Source of the DNA: Geodermatophilus chilensis
GTDB lineage: Bacteria; Actinomycetota; Actinomycetes; Mycobacteriales; Geodermatophilaceae
Length of the DNA stretch: 64,000 nucleotides
Direction of reading: 5' to 3'
NCBI RefSeq assembly: GCF_002802985.1
Contig: NZ_NVPT01000001.1
Location: forward strand, 19,253 to 83,252
Both the position numbers and the translations under genes were made by a program. The notes under the pieces are model-generated. The model was not told the origin of the DNA. It searched no databases and was given only the letters and a program-made list of their open reading frames with translations. Within the stretch, counting starts at the first letter, position 1; each line of letters begins with the position of its first letter. Shown piece after piece: positions 21,547 to 31,648 of this stretch.

Positions 21547-22527
21547 TCAGCGGCCGCGGGAGAGGCGGACGGCCTCGCGCAGCCGGTCCGGCGTCAGCTC
21601 GGGGCGCCCGCCGGAGTGCCCCACGGTCAGCCCGGCCGCGGCGGAGGCGACCCAGGCGGCGTCCTCCGGGGCGGCGCCCCCGAGCAGCGTGGCGGTGAGC
21701 GCGGCGACGTAGGCGTCCCCGCCCCCGGTCGGGTCGACCGGCTGCCCGCCGAGCAGCGGGACCACGACGTCGCCGTCGGCCCAACCGGGGTCGACCTCCA
21801 GCTCCCCCGCGGCCACGCCGAAGCGCGGCCCAGCCCGCCAGGCGACCATGTCGCCCTCCTCCCCCACGCCCATCGCGACCACCCGCGCCCCGGCGGTGAG
21901 CAACTCGGCCGCCGCGTCCCGGGCGTCGTCCACCCCGGACAGCTCGCGGCCGGCGAGCAGCCGCGCCTCGATGGCGTCCGCGCGGACGACGTCGGCCCGG
22001 GCCAGCACCGCGTCACGGGTGGCGTCGTCCTCCGGCGCACCGTCGACGACGACCACCGCCCCCTCGGGCACCCGCTGCAGCGCGGCGACCACGGCCGGCC
22101 CGGGCTGCTGCAGCTGCAGGCTCACCACCTGCGCGGCGGCGATCTGGTCGGTGGCCGCGGCGACGTCGTCCGGGGTCAGCAGGACGACGTCGGGCACGTC
22201 CTCGAGCAGCCGGCGCACCCCGCCGTCCTCCACGAGGTCGACCAGCAGCGCGGTGCTGGCGCCGCGGCGGCGCACCACCGCCGAGACGTCGATCCCGTCG
22301 GCCGCGGCCTGCGCGACCGCCTCCACACCGGGGTGGTCGTCGCCCACGACGCCGACCAGCGCGACCGGCACGCCGAGCTGCGCCAGCGCCACCGCTTGGT
22401 TGGCGCCCTTCCCGCCGAGCAGCTCGCGGCGCTCGCCGACCGTCGCCGAGCCGCCGGCCTCCGGCAGGGCCGGGGTGCGGAGGACGAGGTCGCGGCCGAC
22501 CTGGCCCAGGACCACGACGTCGGCCAT
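21547..22527 (-). CDS. PfkB-family carbohydrate kinase (ribokinase-like)
   Basis: A 326-residue kinase of the ribokinase fold. The N-terminal signature is LGGKGANQAVALAQLG (about residues 37-52), and the C-terminal signature is DPTGGGDAYVAALTATLL, where the second Asp is the catalytic base and GGGD replaces the usual GAGD. Ribose is the likeliest sugar by similarity, but adenosine or another ketose is possible. There is no rbs transporter or rbsD nearby. The ATG at 22527 has GGAGGGCGG upstream. It diverges from moeA by about 50 bp. Confidence 0.88.
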   Translation of the reverse strand: MADVVVLGQVGRDLVLRTPALPEAGGSATVGERRELLGGKGANQAVALAQLGVPVALVGVVGDDHPGVEAVAQAAADGIDVSAVVRRRGASTALLVDLVEDGGVRRLLEDVPDVVLLTPDDVAAATDQIAAAQVVSLQLQQPGPAVVAALQRVPEGAVVVVDGAPEDDATRDAVLARADVVRADAIEARLLAGRELSGVDDARDAAAELLTAGARVVAMGVGEEGDMVAWRAGPRFGVAAGELEVDPGWADGDVVVPLLGGQPVDPTGGGDAYVAALTATLLGGAAPEDAAWVASAAAGLTVGHSGGRPELTPDRLREAVRLSRGR

Positions 22528-22579
22528 CGCTGTCCGCCCTCCCCGGTGCTCGCGGCGTGGATCGGTCAGGATGTGCCCC

Positions 22580-23769
22580 GTGCGCACGGTCGAGGAACAC
22601 CAGGCGGTCGTCGCGGCGCTCCTCGCCCCGCTGGGGGAGGAGGAGGTGCCGCTGGCGGCCGCGCACAGCCGGGTGCTCGCCCGGGACGTGACCGCGCAGG
22701 TGTCGCTGCCCGGCTTCGACAACTCCGCGATGGACGGCTACGCCGCCCGCTCGGCCGAGGTCGCCGCCCTGCCGGTGCGGCTGCCGGTCGCCGACGACGT
22801 CCCGGCCGGGCGCACCGACGTCCGCCCGCTGGAGCCGGGCACCGTGCAGCGGATCATGACCGGCGCGCCGCTCCCCGAGGGGACGGACGTGGTCGTCCCG
22901 GTCGAGCTCACCGACGGCGCCACCGACGTCGTGGAGATCCGCGACGCCCCCGCCGCCGGCACCCACCTGCGGCGGGCCGGTGAGGACATCACCGCCGGCA
23001 CCGTCGCGCTCACCGCCGGCTCCCCGCTCGGCGCGGCGCAACTGGGCCTGGCCGCCGCCGTCGGCGCACGGACGCTGTGGGTGCGCCGCCGGCCCCGGGT
23101 GCTGGTGCTCTCCACCGGCAGCGAGCTGGTCGAGCCGGGCGAGCCGCTGCTGCCGGGCCAGATCTACGAGTCGAACTCCGCGCTGCTCGTTGCCGCCGTC
23201 GAGGACGCCGGGGGGACGGCGCGGCGGCTGCACTTCGTGCCCGACGACGTCGACCAGTTCCTGTCCACCGTCCGCGCCGAGCTCGCGACCGCCGACCTCC
23301 TGGTCACCAGCGGCGGGGTCAGCGCCGGCGCCTACGAGGTGGTCAAGGACGCCTTCCGCGCACTGGGCACCGTCGAGTTCGTCAAGGTCGCGATGCAGCC
23401 CGGCGGCCCGCAGGGAGCCGGCACCGTGGACGGCGTCCCGGTGGTCACCCTGCCCGGCAACCCGGTGAGCTCGTTCGTCTCCTTCGAGGTCTTCGTCCGG
23501 CCGGCGTTGCGCCGCGCCCTGGGCCACGCCGACCCCGGCCGACTGCGCGCGCCGGCGACGCTCACCGCCGCGCTGCGCTCCCCCGCCGGGCGCCGCCAGT
23601 TCCTCCGGGGCCGCTACGACGCGGGCACCGTCTCCCAGGTCGGCGGGCCCGGCTCGCACCTGGTCGCCCACCTGGCCCGCGCCAACTGCCTGGTCGTCGT
23701 CCCCGAGGACGTCACCGAACTGCCCGCCGGCGCCCCGGTGGACGTCGTGCTGATCGAGGGAGCACTCCA

Positions 23770-23773
<4 letters not shown>
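22580..23773 (+). CDS. moeA: Molybdopterin molybdenumtransferase MoeA
   Basis: A 397-residue enzyme inserting molybdate into adenylated molybdopterin. Conserved blocks are PGFDNSAMDGYAARSAEV (residues about 48-65), IMTGAPLPEGTDVVVPVE, LSTGSELVEPGEPL, the active-site VTSGGVSAGAYEVVKDAF and MQPGGPQGAG with LPGNPVSSFVSFEVF. GTG 22580 gives the usual RTVEEHQ start and CAGGAT lies 7 nt upstream, compatible with a leaderless message; ATG 22571 is an alternative. It overlaps moaC by GTGA and forms a Moco operon with moaC and mog. Confidence 0.96.
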
Positions 23774-24239
<466 letters not shown>

Positions 24240-24243
<4 letters not shown>

Positions 24244-24737
24244 ACGCCTCGCTCCCGGACGACGCCCGCGCCGTCGTCGTCACCGCCTCCAACCGGGCCT
24301 CCGCCGGCGTCTACTCGGACCGCAGCGGGCAGGCCCTCGTCGAGGGGCTGCGCGCGCTCGGGTTCGCCGTCGAGGGCCCGCACGTGCGCCCCGACGACGT
24401 CGCCGAGCTGGAGATGGTGCTGCTGGAGGCCATCGGCTCCGGCGCGGACGTCGTCCTCACCACCGGCGGCACCGGGCTCTCCCCGACCGACGTCACCCCC
24501 GAGGCCACCCGGCGGGTGCTCGAGCGGGAGGCGCCGGGCATCGCCGAGGCGGTCCGGCGGTACGGGGAGTCGAAGGTGCCGACCTCGGTGCTCTCCCGCG
24601 GGATCGCCGGGACGGCCGGGCGCACGCTCGTCGTCAACCTGCCCGGCTCCACCGGCGGCGTGCGCGACGGCCTGGCGGTGCTCGGCCCCCTGCTCCCCCA
24701 CGTGGTCTCGCAGCTCCGTGGCGGCGACCACGTCTGA
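24240..24737 (+). CDS. mog: Molybdopterin adenylyltransferase (MogA/MoaB family)
   Basis: A 165-residue protein that adenylates molybdopterin before molybdenum insertion by MoeA. It shows VVVTASNRASAGVYSDRSGQ, the nucleotide motif VVLTTGGTGLSPTDVTPEAT (about 76-95) and the C-terminal LVVNLPGSTGGVRDGL. The GTG at 24240 overlaps the moaC stop. A hairpin directly after the TGA at 24735 ends the operon. Confidence 0.95.
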
Positions 24738-24738
24738 C

Positions 24739-24770
24739 GTCGCCCTCCGGGCGACACCGCGGCCACCTGC
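24739..24770 (+). terminator. Hairpin terminator after mog, family B repeat
   Basis: GTCGCCC (24739-24745), loop TCC, GGGCGAC (24749-24755), one base after the mog stop codon. The sequence continues ACACCGCGGCCA and shortly TGCCGT, which is nearly the same as the stretch 18556-18580 upstream of glmS. It is therefore both the probable mog terminator and a copy of the family B repeat. Confidence 0.6.
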
Positions 24771-24911
24771 CGTCCCCCCGTCGGGCTGAGCCACCCCGGC
24801 GTGCGGGTCCAGGTGGTCCTGCAGACCTGGCGGCGGGAGGGGCCGCGGACGTACCTGCCGGTCCCCGGCGAGTTCGCGTCCTCGTCGGGCTCCGGTCGGA
24901 GACGCCGCGGG

Positions 24912-25742
24912 CTAGTCGTCGACGACGATGCGCTCGGTGCGCGTGTAGACGTTGCACCCGTCGCCGCGGAGGAAGCCGACCAGCGTGATGCCGACGTCGG
25001 CGGCCAGCTCCACCGCCAGGGACGACGGCGCCGACACCGCGGCCAGCACCGGGATCCCGGCCATCGCCGCCTTCTGGGTCAGCTCGAAGCTCGCCCGCCC
25101 ACTGACCATGAGCACGTGCCCGGCCAGCGGCAGCCGCCCCTCGCGCACGGCGTCGCCGATCACCTTGTCCACGGCGTTGTGGCGGCCGACGTCCTCCCGC
25201 AGGGCCACCAGCTCGCCGTCCGCGGTGAACAGCCCGGCCGCGTGCAGCCCGCCGGTCTTGTCGAACACCTGCTGGGCGGCACGCAGCCGGTCGGGCAGGG
25301 CCAGCAGCGTCGCCAGGGGCAGCCGGACGTCGTCCCCGGCGACGTCGTGCCGCGTCTTCGTGCGGATCGCGTCGATGCTCGCCTTGCCGCACACCCCGCA
25401 GGAGCTGGACGTGTAGAAGTTCCGGTCGAGCGCGGTGTCCGGCGGCTCCACGCCGGGCGCGAGGTCGACGTCGACGACGTTGTAGGTGTTGCGGCCGTCC
25501 TCGTTGACCGAGTTGCAGTAGCGCAGGCCGGCGACGTCGTCGGCCGACCCGATCACCGCCTCGGTGGCCAGGAAGCCGTGCACCAGGTCGAAGTCATCGC
25601 CCGGCGTGCGCATCGTGACCGCCAGCGGTGTCCCGGCCAGGCGGATCTCCAGCGGCTCCTCGGCCGCCACGGTGTCCGGGCGGGTGCTGTGCGCGGCGCC
25701 GCGGATCCGCAGCACCGGCGTCCGGCTCGTGACTCGTCCCAC
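24912..25742 (-). CDS. fdhD: Formate dehydrogenase sulfurtransferase FdhD
   Basis: A 276-residue protein that passes sulfur from a cysteine desulfurase to the Mo-bis-MGD cofactor of formate dehydrogenase. The catalytic CxxC is [13 protein letters not shown] (about residues 113-125). Other family blocks are [33 protein letters not shown] and [16 protein letters not shown] 25742 lies 8 nt after TACCGT on its strand, so the message is probably leaderless. It diverges from mobA, another molybdenum-cofactor gene. No formate dehydrogenase structural gene is in the window. Confidence 0.95.
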   Translation of the reverse strand: MGRVTSRTPVLRIRGAAHSTRPDTVAAEEPLEIRLAGTPLAVTMRTPGDDFDLVHGFLATEAVIGSADDVAGLRYCNSVNEDGRNTYNVVDVDLAPGVEPPDTALDRNFYTSSSCGVCGKASIDAIRTKTRHDVAGDDVRLPLATLLALPDRLRAAQQVFDKTGGLHAAGLFTADGELVALREDVGRHNAVDKVIGDAVREGRLPLAGHVLMVSGRASFELTQKAAMAGIPVLAAVSAPSSLAVELAADVGITLVGFLRGDGCNVYTRTERIVVDD

Positions 25743-25750
25743 GGAGGGCG

Positions 25751-25756
25751 ACGGTA
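25751..25756 (-). promoter_or_regulatory. -10 element of a leaderless fdhD promoter
   Basis: TACCGT on the minus strand, 8 nt before GTG 25742. Its partner on the other strand is the mobA -10 box 15 bp away, so the two promoters are nearly back to back. Confidence 0.55.
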
Positions 25757-25771
25757 CCCACGTCCGCGCCC

Positions 25772-25777
25772 TACGGT
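25772..25777 (+). promoter_or_regulatory. -10 element of a leaderless mobA promoter
   Basis: TACGGT followed by 6 nt and GTG 25784. The context CTACGGTCG is the same in front of the protease gene (51105-51113) and the LLM oxidoreductase gene (52470-52478). Confidence 0.6.
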
Positions 25778-25783
25778 CGCGGG

Positions 25784-26389
25784 GTGCCCGCGCTGCAGCC
25801 CTACGCCGCCGTCATCCTGGCCGGCGGCCGCGCGGCGCGGCTGGGCGGGCAGGCCAAGCCGCAGCTCGAGGTGGGCGGCCGCACCATCCTGGAGGCGGTC
25901 CTGGCCGCCGTCCCCGACGCCTCCCCGCGGATCGTCGTCGGCCCACCGCAGCCGGTGCCGCCGGGCGTCCTCGTCGTCCGCGAGGACCCGCCGCGCGGCG
26001 GCCCGGTGACCGCGATGCGGGCAGGCCTCGCCCACGTCCCCACCGAGCTGGTGGCGCTGCTCGCCGGGGACCTGCCGTTCCTGACCCGGGGACTCGTCGA
26101 CGCGCTCCGCGAGCGGCTGACCGGCGACGGCGTGCTGGTGGTCGACGACACCGGACGCGACCAGCTGCTCCTCGGGGTGTGGCGGACGGCGGCGTTGCGC
26201 GCGGCGGTCGCCGACGTCGACGGGCCCACCTCGGTGCGCCGGGTACTCGCCCCGCTCGCGGTGCGCCGGCTGCACCCGCAGGTCGCGCCCGGGCAGCCGC
26301 CGCCGTGGACCGACTGCGACACCCCGGCCGACCTCGCCCGCGCCCGGGCCGCGGCAGCCCGCCGGGTTCCCCGCCGGCCCCAGGGGTAG
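25784..26389 (+). CDS. mobA: Molybdenum cofactor guanylyltransferase MobA
   Basis: A 201-residue nucleotidyltransferase that links GMP to Mo-molybdopterin to form MGD, the cofactor form FdhD-dependent formate dehydrogenases use. The N-terminus has the GTP-binding [20 protein letters not shown] (about 11-30), then [15 protein letters not shown] and the metal-binding [10 protein letters not shown]. The GTG at 25784 sits 6 nt downstream of a TACGGT box. It lies back to back with fdhD and 11 nt before the next gene. Confidence 0.94.
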   Translation: MPALQPYAAVILAGGRAARLGGQAKPQLEVGGRTILEAVLAAVPDASPRIVVGPPQPVPPGVLVVREDPPRGGPVTAMRAGLAHVPTELVALLAGDLPFLTRGLVDALRERLTGDGVLVVDDTGRDQLLLGVWRTAALRAAVADVDGPTSVRRVLAPLAVRRLHPQVAPGQPPPWTDCDTPADLARARAAAARRVPRRPQG

Positions 26390-26399
26390 GGCCTCCTCC

Positions 26400-27062
26400 A
26401 TGCGCATCGTCATCGCCGGGGCCCACGGGCAGGTCGCCCGCCGCCTCGGCCGCCTGCTGTCCGGCCGCGGCGACACGGTGATCGGCATCGTGCGCAACCC
26501 CGCGCACTCCGACGACCTGCGCGCCGACGGTGTGGAGCCGGTCGTCCTCGACCTCGAGCAGGCCGGCGTCGACCAGGTCGCCGAGGTGCTGTCCGGGGCG
26601 GACGCCGTGGTCTTCGCGGCGGGCGCCGGCCCGGGCAGCGGCGAGGCCCGCAAGCACACCGTCGACAAGGGTGCGGCGTTGCTGCTCGCCGACGCGGCCG
26701 AGCGGGCCGGCGTCCGGCCCTACCTGCTGGTGTCGTCGATGGGCGTCGAGCAGGCCCGTCAGGGGACGCCGCGGGGCATGGACCCGGTCTTCGCCGTCTA
26801 CCTGCAGGCCAAGCTGGCCGCCGAGGACGCGATCCTGCCCCGGCCCGGCCTCGACACGGTCGTCCTGCGGCCCGGCCGGCTCACCGACGAGCCGGGCACC
26901 GGCCGCGTGACGCTCGCCCACGGCGTCGAGTACGGCGAGGTGCCGCGGGACGACGTGGCCGCGGTGCTGGCCGCGCTGCTGGACGCCGGGAAGACGAACG
27001 AGGTCGTCGAACTGGTCAGCGGCGACATCCCGATCGACGAGGCCGTCGCCGCCCTCCCCTGA
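26400..27062 (+). CDS. NAD(P)-binding Rossmann-fold oxidoreductase (atypical SDR)
   Basis: A 220-residue protein of the NmrA/NAD(P)H-binding atypical SDR type. The nucleotide motif is IVIAGAHGQVARRLGRLLSG (residues 3-22, GxxGxxG), followed by DADAVVFAAGAGPG-like and YLLVSSMGVEQA. The fold end reads VVLRPGRLTDEPGTG and VPRDDVAAVLAALLD. No catalytic Tyr-X3-Lys is obvious, so it may be a redox sensor or an epimerase-like reductase. It starts 11 nt after mobA and may be cotranscribed. Family A repeats follow its stop codon. Confidence 0.85.
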   Translation: MRIVIAGAHGQVARRLGRLLSGRGDTVIGIVRNPAHSDDLRADGVEPVVLDLEQAGVDQVAEVLSGADAVVFAAGAGPGSGEARKHTVDKGAALLLADAAERAGVRPYLLVSSMGVEQARQGTPRGMDPVFAVYLQAKLAAEDAILPRPGLDTVVLRPGRLTDEPGTGRVTLAHGVEYGEVPRDDVAAVLAALLDAGKTNEVVELVSGDIPIDEAVAALP

Positions 27063-27215
27063 CGAAGGACGCCGTCCTCCCCACCCTTCGTGGGAGGACC
27101 GCCTGCTCCCCGCCACTCGTAGGAAGGGCCGCGTCCTCCCCACCCCTCGCAGGCTCGGGGCGGGACCCGGGACGCGGCCGGCGGGACCTGCAGGGGGCCA
27201 GCGGGGCCCGGGACG
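27063..27215 (+). repeat. 3'-end GC-rich stem-loop repeats, tandem partial copies (family A)
   Basis: Directly after the stop codon: GAAGGACGCCGTCC, TCCCCACCC. A degenerate middle copy follows near 27100. A full copy with CGCGTCCTCCCCACCCC, core CTCGCAGGCTCG, GGGCGGGACCC, GGGACGCGGCC lies at about 27131-27177. GGCCGCGTCC and GGGACGCGGCC can form the outer stem. Confidence 0.7.
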
Positions 27216-27236
27216 GGGCCGCTCCGGGCGTTCTCC

Positions 27237-28019
27237 TCAGGAGCGCAGGGCGCGGGTGACGACCGCCCGGGCGGCGAGCTGGTCGTCCGGCGGGTAGTCG
27301 ACGGCGACCAGCGTCAGCCCCCCGGCCGGGACGACCGGCACCTCGCTGGAGCGCTCGCTGCGGCCCAGCAGCGCGGCCGGCCACTCCGGCGGGCGCCGGC
27401 CCTCCCCCACCGCGGTGAGGGCGCCGACGAGGCTGCGCACCATCGAGTGGCAGAAGGCGTCCGCCGACGCCCGCACGGTCACCAGGTCACCCTCGCGGGT
27501 CACCGCCAGGGTGACCAGCCTGCGGATCGTCGTCGCGCCCTCCCGGTGGCGGCAGAAGGCGGCGAAGTCGTGCAGGCCGAGCAGCAGCTGCGCGGCGGCC
27601 GCCATCGCGGCGGCGTCCAGCCTGCGGGGCCAGCCGACCGTGTCGGCCCGGCGCAGCGGCGGCGGGCCGCTCTCGGCGTCGGTGAGCCGGTAGACGTAGT
27701 GCCGGCGCAACGCCCCGAAACGGGCGTCGAACTCCGGCGGCGCCTCCTCCACCGAGTGGACGGCGATGTCGGGCGGCAGCACCCCGCGCAGCCTGCGCAC
27801 CAGCTTCGCCCGCTGCTCCTCCCACACGGTGCGCGGGACGTCGGCGTGCGCGACCTGGCCGGTGGCGTGCACCCCGGCGTCGGTGCGCCCGGCGACGGTC
27901 AGCGCGACCGGCTGCCGCAGCACCCGGGCCAGGGCCTCCTCGAGGTCGCCCTGCACGGTCCGCTGGTCGGGCTGCCGCGCCCAGCCGTGCAGCGCGGTGC
28001 CGTCGTAGGCGAGCCCCAA
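27237..28019 (-). CDS. truA: tRNA pseudouridine(38-40) synthase TruA
   Basis: An enzyme of about 260 residues that converts U38-U40 of the tRNA anticodon arm to pseudouridine. It shows [20 protein letters not shown], the catalytic Asp motif [14 protein letters not shown] (Asp near 46), RHYVYRL and [12 protein letters not shown]. The start is uncertain. TTG 28019 is the only start-like codon in frame near the expected N-terminus and lacks a clear ribosome-binding site. Upstream in frame there is no ATG or GTG before a strong hairpin. The common N-terminus [10 protein letters not shown] would need a non-canonical start. Confidence 0.93.
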   Translation of the reverse strand: MGLAYDGTALHGWARQPDQRTVQGDLEEALARVLRQPVALTVAGRTDAGVHATGQVAHADVPRTVWEEQRAKLVRRLRGVLPPDIAVHSVEEAPPEFDARFGALRRHYVYRLTDAESGPPPLRRADTVGWPRRLDAAAMAAAAQLLLGLHDFAAFCRHREGATTIRRLVTLAVTREGDLVTVRASADAFCHSMVRSLVGALTAVGEGRRPPEWPAALLGRSERSSEVPVVPAGGLTLVAVDYPPDDQLAARAVVTRALRS

Positions 28020-28061
28020 CCGGAGCCGGACGTCACCGCCACTCGGGGCGGACCGGAGACG

Positions 28062-28097
28062 GACGAGCCCGCCACCGGGTGCGGTGGCGGGCTCGTC
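28062..28097 (-). terminator. Hairpin ending the rpoA-rplQ side transcription unit
   Basis: Perfect 15-bp stem (28062-28076 with 28083-28097, GACGAGCCCGCCACC and complement) and a 6-nt loop, 28 nt beyond the acidic ORF stop and just before truA. No U-run. Confidence 0.75.
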
Positions 28098-28125
28098 AGG
28101 AGTGCGGTGAGTGGTCAGCGACCGC

Positions 28126-28506
28126 TCACCGGGGGTCGGGAGCGGACTCGCCCCCGGGCGCGTGCGTGCCGGCGGTGGCGGCGTCGCCGAGCTCGGCGGC
28201 CTCGACCTCGGCAGCCGCGGCAGCAGCCACGTCCGGGGACAGCACCGGGTCGGCGACCACCGCGGTGTTCTCAGCGGTCGGCTCGGGCGTGGCGTCGCCG
28301 TCGTCCTGACGCTCGCCGTCGGGGTTGTAGAGGTCGGTGACGACCTCCTGCGCCTCGGCGTCCACGTCGCCGGAGGTCACGGCCGGCGAGGTGTCGCCAC
28401 CGGGGCCGGTGGTCTCGCCCTCGAAGGTCGCGCCCTGGTCACCGCCGCCGGCGGAGACGCCCGCGGCGCCGGCGTTGCCGCCCACGCCCGGCTCCCGCTC
28501 GCTCAT
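28126..28506 (-). CDS. Small acidic, low-complexity protein downstream of rplQ
   Basis: A 126-residue frame rich in Ala, Gly, Glu, Asp and Thr (e.g. [35 protein letters not shown]). I do not recognise a family. It is predicted to be disordered, cytoplasmic and strongly acidic. Its ATG overlaps the rplQ stop codon as ATGA, so it would be translated by coupling. Its composition resembles the acidic tail of rplQ itself, so it may be a detached continuation of that tail. A hairpin follows it. The clean overlap and in-frame codon usage argue that it is translated; lack of any motif keeps confidence modest. Confidence 0.55.
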   Translation of the reverse strand: MSEREPGVGGNAGAAGVSAGGGDQGATFEGETTGPGGDTSPAVTSGDVDAEAQEVVTDLYNPDGERQDDGDATPEPTAENTAVVADPVLSPDVAAAAAAEVEAAELGDAATAGTHAPGGESAPDPR

Positions 28507-29153
28507 CGGGTGCCGCCCGTCTCCTCGGCGTCGCCCGGGGTCTCGGCGTCGGCCGCGACGGTCTCGGTGGTGGCGTCCGCGTCGTCCACAGCGGCGTCGG
28601 TGTCGGTGTCGGTGGCCGGGGTGTCGGTCGCCTCGGCGTCGGTGGTCGCGGCGTCCGTGGCGTCGGCGTCAGCGGACTGGAGCGCGTCCGCGGTGACCTC
28701 ACCGGAGGCGGCAACGGCACCGGCACCCGAGGCGGCACCGGCGAACCGGGTGCCGCGGGCACGCTCGGCCTCGCCGACGGCCTGCTGGGCCACGGTCTGG
28801 CCCTCGACCAGCTCGATGACCGCCATGGGGGCGTTGTCGCCCTTGCGCGGGCCCACCTTGGTGATGCGGGTGTAACCGCCCGGACGGTCCGCGAAGCGCG
28901 GCCCGATCTCGGCGAACAGCGTGTGGACGACGTCCTTGTCCCGGATGGTCGTCATCACCTGACGGCGGGCGTGCAGGTCACCGCGCTTGGCGAAGGTCAC
29001 CAGCTTCTCGGCCAGGGGACGCAGCCGCTTGGCCTTCGCCTCGGTGGTGGTGATCCGCCCGTGCTCGAACAGCGACGTGGCCAGGTTGGCCAGCATCAGC
29101 CGCTCGTGCGCGGGGGAACCGCCGAGACGGGGGCCCTTGGTGGGGGTGGGCAT
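28503..29153 (-). CDS. rplQ: 50S ribosomal protein bL17 with long acidic C-terminal tail
   Basis: A 216-residue bL17. The conserved ribosomal part is residues 1 to about 120 ([60 protein letters not shown]). The remaining 95 residues are an Ala/Asp/Thr-rich tail ([20 protein letters not shown]) with a strong negative charge, far longer than the enterobacterial protein of 127 residues. Tails of this kind occur in other actinobacterial L17 proteins. It follows rpoA after a 157-bp gap containing a terminator-like hairpin. Confidence 0.96.
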   Translation of the reverse strand: MPTPTKGPRLGGSPAHERLMLANLATSLFEHGRITTTEAKAKRLRPLAEKLVTFAKRGDLHARRQVMTTIRDKDVVHTLFAEIGPRFADRPGGYTRITKVGPRKGDNAPMAVIELVEGQTVAQQAVGEAERARGTRFAGAASGAGAVAASGEVTADALQSADADATDAATTDAEATDTPATDTDTDAAVDDADATTETVAADAETPGDAEETGGTR

Positions 29154-29270
29154 GTCGGTCCTTCCTCAGGCTGCCGGGCCGCGGTGCCGGCTGCGTTCCA
29201 TGGTGGTGCTGACGTCTCGTGCGCTGCGCGCGGGTGGTGCCTCCGGGCCAGTGTGGCGGGCCCGGCAGCG

Positions 29271-29304
29271 GTGCCGGACGGCGGGTCGCCCCGCCGTCCG
29301 GCAC
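29271..29304 (-). terminator. Hairpin between rpoA and rplQ
   Basis: Perfect 15-bp stem (29271-29285 with 29290-29304) closed by a TCGC/GCGA tetraloop, 6 nt after the rpoA stop codon on the minus strand. It may terminate or attenuate transcription before rplQ. Confidence 0.7.
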
Positions 29305-29310
29305 GCGCTG

Positions 29311-30387
29311 TCAGAGCTGCTCGGTCTCCTGGTAGGAGCCGTCGTCGTACTGCGCCTGGTCATAGCCCGCGGCGAACTCGCCGTGGCCCTGGTAGGCGTC
29401 GGTCTCGTAGCCCTCGTCGTAGCTCTCGACCGAGGTGGGGATGAACCCGGGCGGGCTGTCCTTGAGCGCCAGGCCCATGGCCGCCAGCTTCATCTTGACC
29501 TCGTCGATGGACTTGGCCCCGAAGTTCCGGATGTCCAGCAGGTCCGCCTCGGAGCGGGTCACGAGCTCACCGACGGTGTGCACGCCCTCGCGCTTGAGGC
29601 AGTTGTAGGACCGGACGGTGAGGTCCATGTCCTCGATCGGCATCGAGAAGTTGGCGATGTCCGCGGCCTCGGCCGGGCTCGGGCCGACCTCGATGCCCTC
29701 TGCGTCGATGTTCAGCTCGCGCAGCAGGCCGAACAGCTCGACCAGGGTGGAGCCGGCGCTGGCGATCGCGTCACGCGGGGCGATCGACGGCTTGGTCTCG
29801 ACGTCGACGACCAGGCGGTCGAAGTCGGTCCGCTGCTCGACACGGGTGGCCTCGACGGCGTAGGTCACCTTGAGGACCGGCGAGTAGATCGAGTCGACCG
29901 GGATGCGCCCGATCTCCTGGCCGGGCTGCTTGTTCTGCGGCGCGGGCACGTAGCCGCGGCCCCGCTCGACGACCAGCTCGATCTCCAGCCGGCCCTTGCC
30001 GTTCAGCGTGGCGATGTGCAGCTCGGGGTTGTGCACCTCGACACCGGCCGGGGGCGCGATGTCGGCGGCGGTGACCTCACCGGGGCCCTGCTTGCGCAGG
30101 TACATGGTCACCGGCTCGTCGGAGTCGGAGCTGACGACCAGGCCCTTGAGGTTGAGGATGATCTCGGTGACGTCCTCCTTGACGCCCGGCACGGTGGTGA
30201 ACTCGTGCAGGGTGCCCTCGATCCGGATGCTGGTGACAGCAGCACCGGGGATCGACGACAGGAGGGTGCGGCGCAGGGAGTTGCCGAGGGTGTAGCCAAA
30301 GCCGGGCTCCAGCGGCTCGATGACGAACCGCGAGCGCTGCTCGGAGATGGTCTCCTCGGTCAGCGTGGGGCGCTGTGCGATGAGCAT
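29311..30387 (-). CDS. rpoA: RNA polymerase alpha subunit
   Basis: A 358-residue alpha subunit that nucleates RNA polymerase assembly. The N-terminal domain has [20 protein letters not shown] and [16 protein letters not shown] (dimer and beta/beta' contacts). The C-terminal domain (about 250-315) binds UP elements and activators, with [20 protein letters not shown] and [17 protein letters not shown] Tyr/Asp/Gln-rich tail of about 40 residues follows. GAAGGAG lies about 9 nt before the ATG at 30387. It follows rpsD after a gap with an 18-bp palindrome. Confidence 0.98.
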   Translation of the reverse strand: MLIAQRPTLTEETISEQRSRFVIEPLEPGFGYTLGNSLRRTLLSSIPGAAVTSIRIEGTLHEFTTVPGVKEDVTEIILNLKGLVVSSDSDEPVTMYLRKQGPGEVTAADIAPPAGVEVHNPELHIATLNGKGRLEIELVVERGRGYVPAPQNKQPGQEIGRIPVDSIYSPVLKVTYAVEATRVEQRTDFDRLVVDVETKPSIAPRDAIASAGSTLVELFGLLRELNIDAEGIEVGPSPAEAADIANFSMPIEDMDLTVRSYNCLKREGVHTVGELVTRSEADLLDIRNFGAKSIDEVKMKLAAMGLALKDSPPGFIPTSVESYDEGYETDAYQGHGEFAAGYDQAQYDDGSYQETEQL

Positions 30388-30483
30388 GGTGCTGTTCTCC
30401 TTCGAGTCCTCCGGCGACCGCCATATGACGCCGTGAGGGGGTGGTGCAGGCCCCGGCAGACATCTGTCCGCCCGCCGGAGCCG

Positions 30484-30520
30484 GCCTGGTGCAGGGACCC
30501 CGGGGGTCCCTGCACCAGGC
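30484..30520 (-). terminator. Perfect palindrome between rpsD and rpoA
   Basis: 18-bp arms (30484-30501 with 30503-30520) around a single central G; in RNA a 4-5 nt loop would form. It starts 10 nt beyond the rpsD stop codon. It separates rpsD from rpoA, genes that are usually cotranscribed. Confidence 0.7.
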
Positions 30521-30529
30521 GACGAACTC

Positions 30530-31156
30530 CTACTTGGAGTAGAGCTCGACGATCAGCTGCTCCTGGACCGGGGTGTCGATGACCTGACGGGCCGGGACGC
30601 TGTGGACCAGCACGCGCAGCTGGCTGCTGATGACCTCCAGCCACGGCGGCACGGGACGCTCACCGGCGCGGGCCTGGGCGACCTCGAAGGGCAGCATGCG
30701 CCGCGACTTCTCGGCGACCTCGACGATGTCGTTGGCGCTGACCCGGTACGACGGGATGTCGACCTTGCGGCCGTTCACCCGGATGTGGCCGTGGCGCACC
30801 AGCTGGCGGGCCATGTCGCGGGACTCGGCGAAGCCGGCCCGGTACACGACGTTGTCGAGGCGCGACTCGAGGATCTGCAGCAGGACCTCACCGGTCTTGC
30901 CCGACTTCTTGTTCGCCTCTTCGTAGTAGCCGCGGAACTGCTTCTCCAGGACGCCGTAGATGCGGCGCGCCTTCTGCTTCTCCCGCAGCTGCAGCAGGTA
31001 CTCGCTGTCCTTGCTGCGGCCCCGGCCGTGCTCGCCCGGCGGGTAGGGCCGGATCTCGATCGGGCACTTCGGGGACTCGCACTTGCTGCCCTTGAGGAAC
31101 AGCTTCATCTTCTCGCGCCGGCACATGCGGCAGTCGGCTCCGGTGTAACGGGCCAC
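30530..31156 (-). CDS. rpsD: 30S ribosomal protein uS4 (zinc-type)
   Basis: A 208-residue primary 16S rRNA-binding protein. Cysteines 9, 12, 26 and 31 ([23 protein letters not shown]) mark the zinc-binding C+ form. The S4 RNA-binding domain reads [20 protein letters not shown], then [16 protein letters not shown]. The end [17 protein letters not shown] is conserved. It lies 35 nt after rpsK in the usual rpsM-rpsK-rpsD order. Confidence 0.98.
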   Translation of the reverse strand: MARYTGADCRMCRREKMKLFLKGSKCESPKCPIEIRPYPPGEHGRGRSKDSEYLLQLREKQKARRIYGVLEKQFRGYYEEANKKSGKTGEVLLQILESRLDNVVYRAGFAESRDMARQLVRHGHIRVNGRKVDIPSYRVSANDIVEVAEKSRRMLPFEVAQARAGERPVPPWLEVISSQLRVLVHSVPARQVIDTPVQEQLIVELYSK

Positions 31157-31191
31157 GTCAGGTACTCCTCGTCAGTCTCGTCAGTGGCCGG

Positions 31192-31599
31192 TCAGACCCG
31201 GCGACGCTTCTTCGGGCGGCAGCCGTTGTGCGGCTGCGGGGTCACGTCCTGGATCTGGCCGACCTCGAGGCCGGTGGCCTGGAGGGACCGGATGGCGGTC
31301 TCACGGCCGGAGCCGGGGCCCTTGACGAAGACGTCGACCTTGCGCATGCCGTGCTCCTGCGCCTTGCGCGCGGCGTTCTCGGCGGCCATCTGCGCGGCGA
31401 ACGGCGTGGACTTGCGCGAGCCCTTGAAGCCGACGTGGCCGGCCGAGGCCCAGCTGATCACGTTCCCGTTGGGGTCGGTGATCGACACGATCGTGTTGTT
31501 GAACGTGCTCTTGATGTGCGCGGCGCCGTGGGCGACGTTCTTCTTCTCCTTGCGGCGGACCTTCTTGGCACCAGCCGCGGCGCGAGCCCTGGGAGGCAT
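31192..31599 (-). CDS. rpsK: 30S ribosomal protein uS11
   Basis: A 135-residue uS11 of the platform. It contains [39 protein letters not shown] and the 3' end [20 protein letters not shown] followed by [12 protein letters not shown]. It follows rpsM after a gap of about 100 bp that contains a double stem-loop. Confidence 0.98.
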   Translation of the reverse strand: MPPRARAAAGAKKVRRKEKKNVAHGAAHIKSTFNNTIVSITDPNGNVISWASAGHVGFKGSRKSTPFAAQMAAENAARKAQEHGMRKVDVFVKGPGSGRETAIRSLQATGLEVGQIQDVTPQPHNGCRPKKRRRV

Positions 31600-31648
31600 G
31601 TCTCTCCGGTTTCCTTCTGAACGATCAGTGGCCAGGTGAGCACGTGCG

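Noticed and set aside
25033..25053. CGACACCGCGGCCAGCAC inside fdhD as a third family B repeat
   Set aside because: It matches only the tail of the repeat, lacks the hairpin and lies in coding sequence, so chance similarity in GC-rich DNA is likelier.
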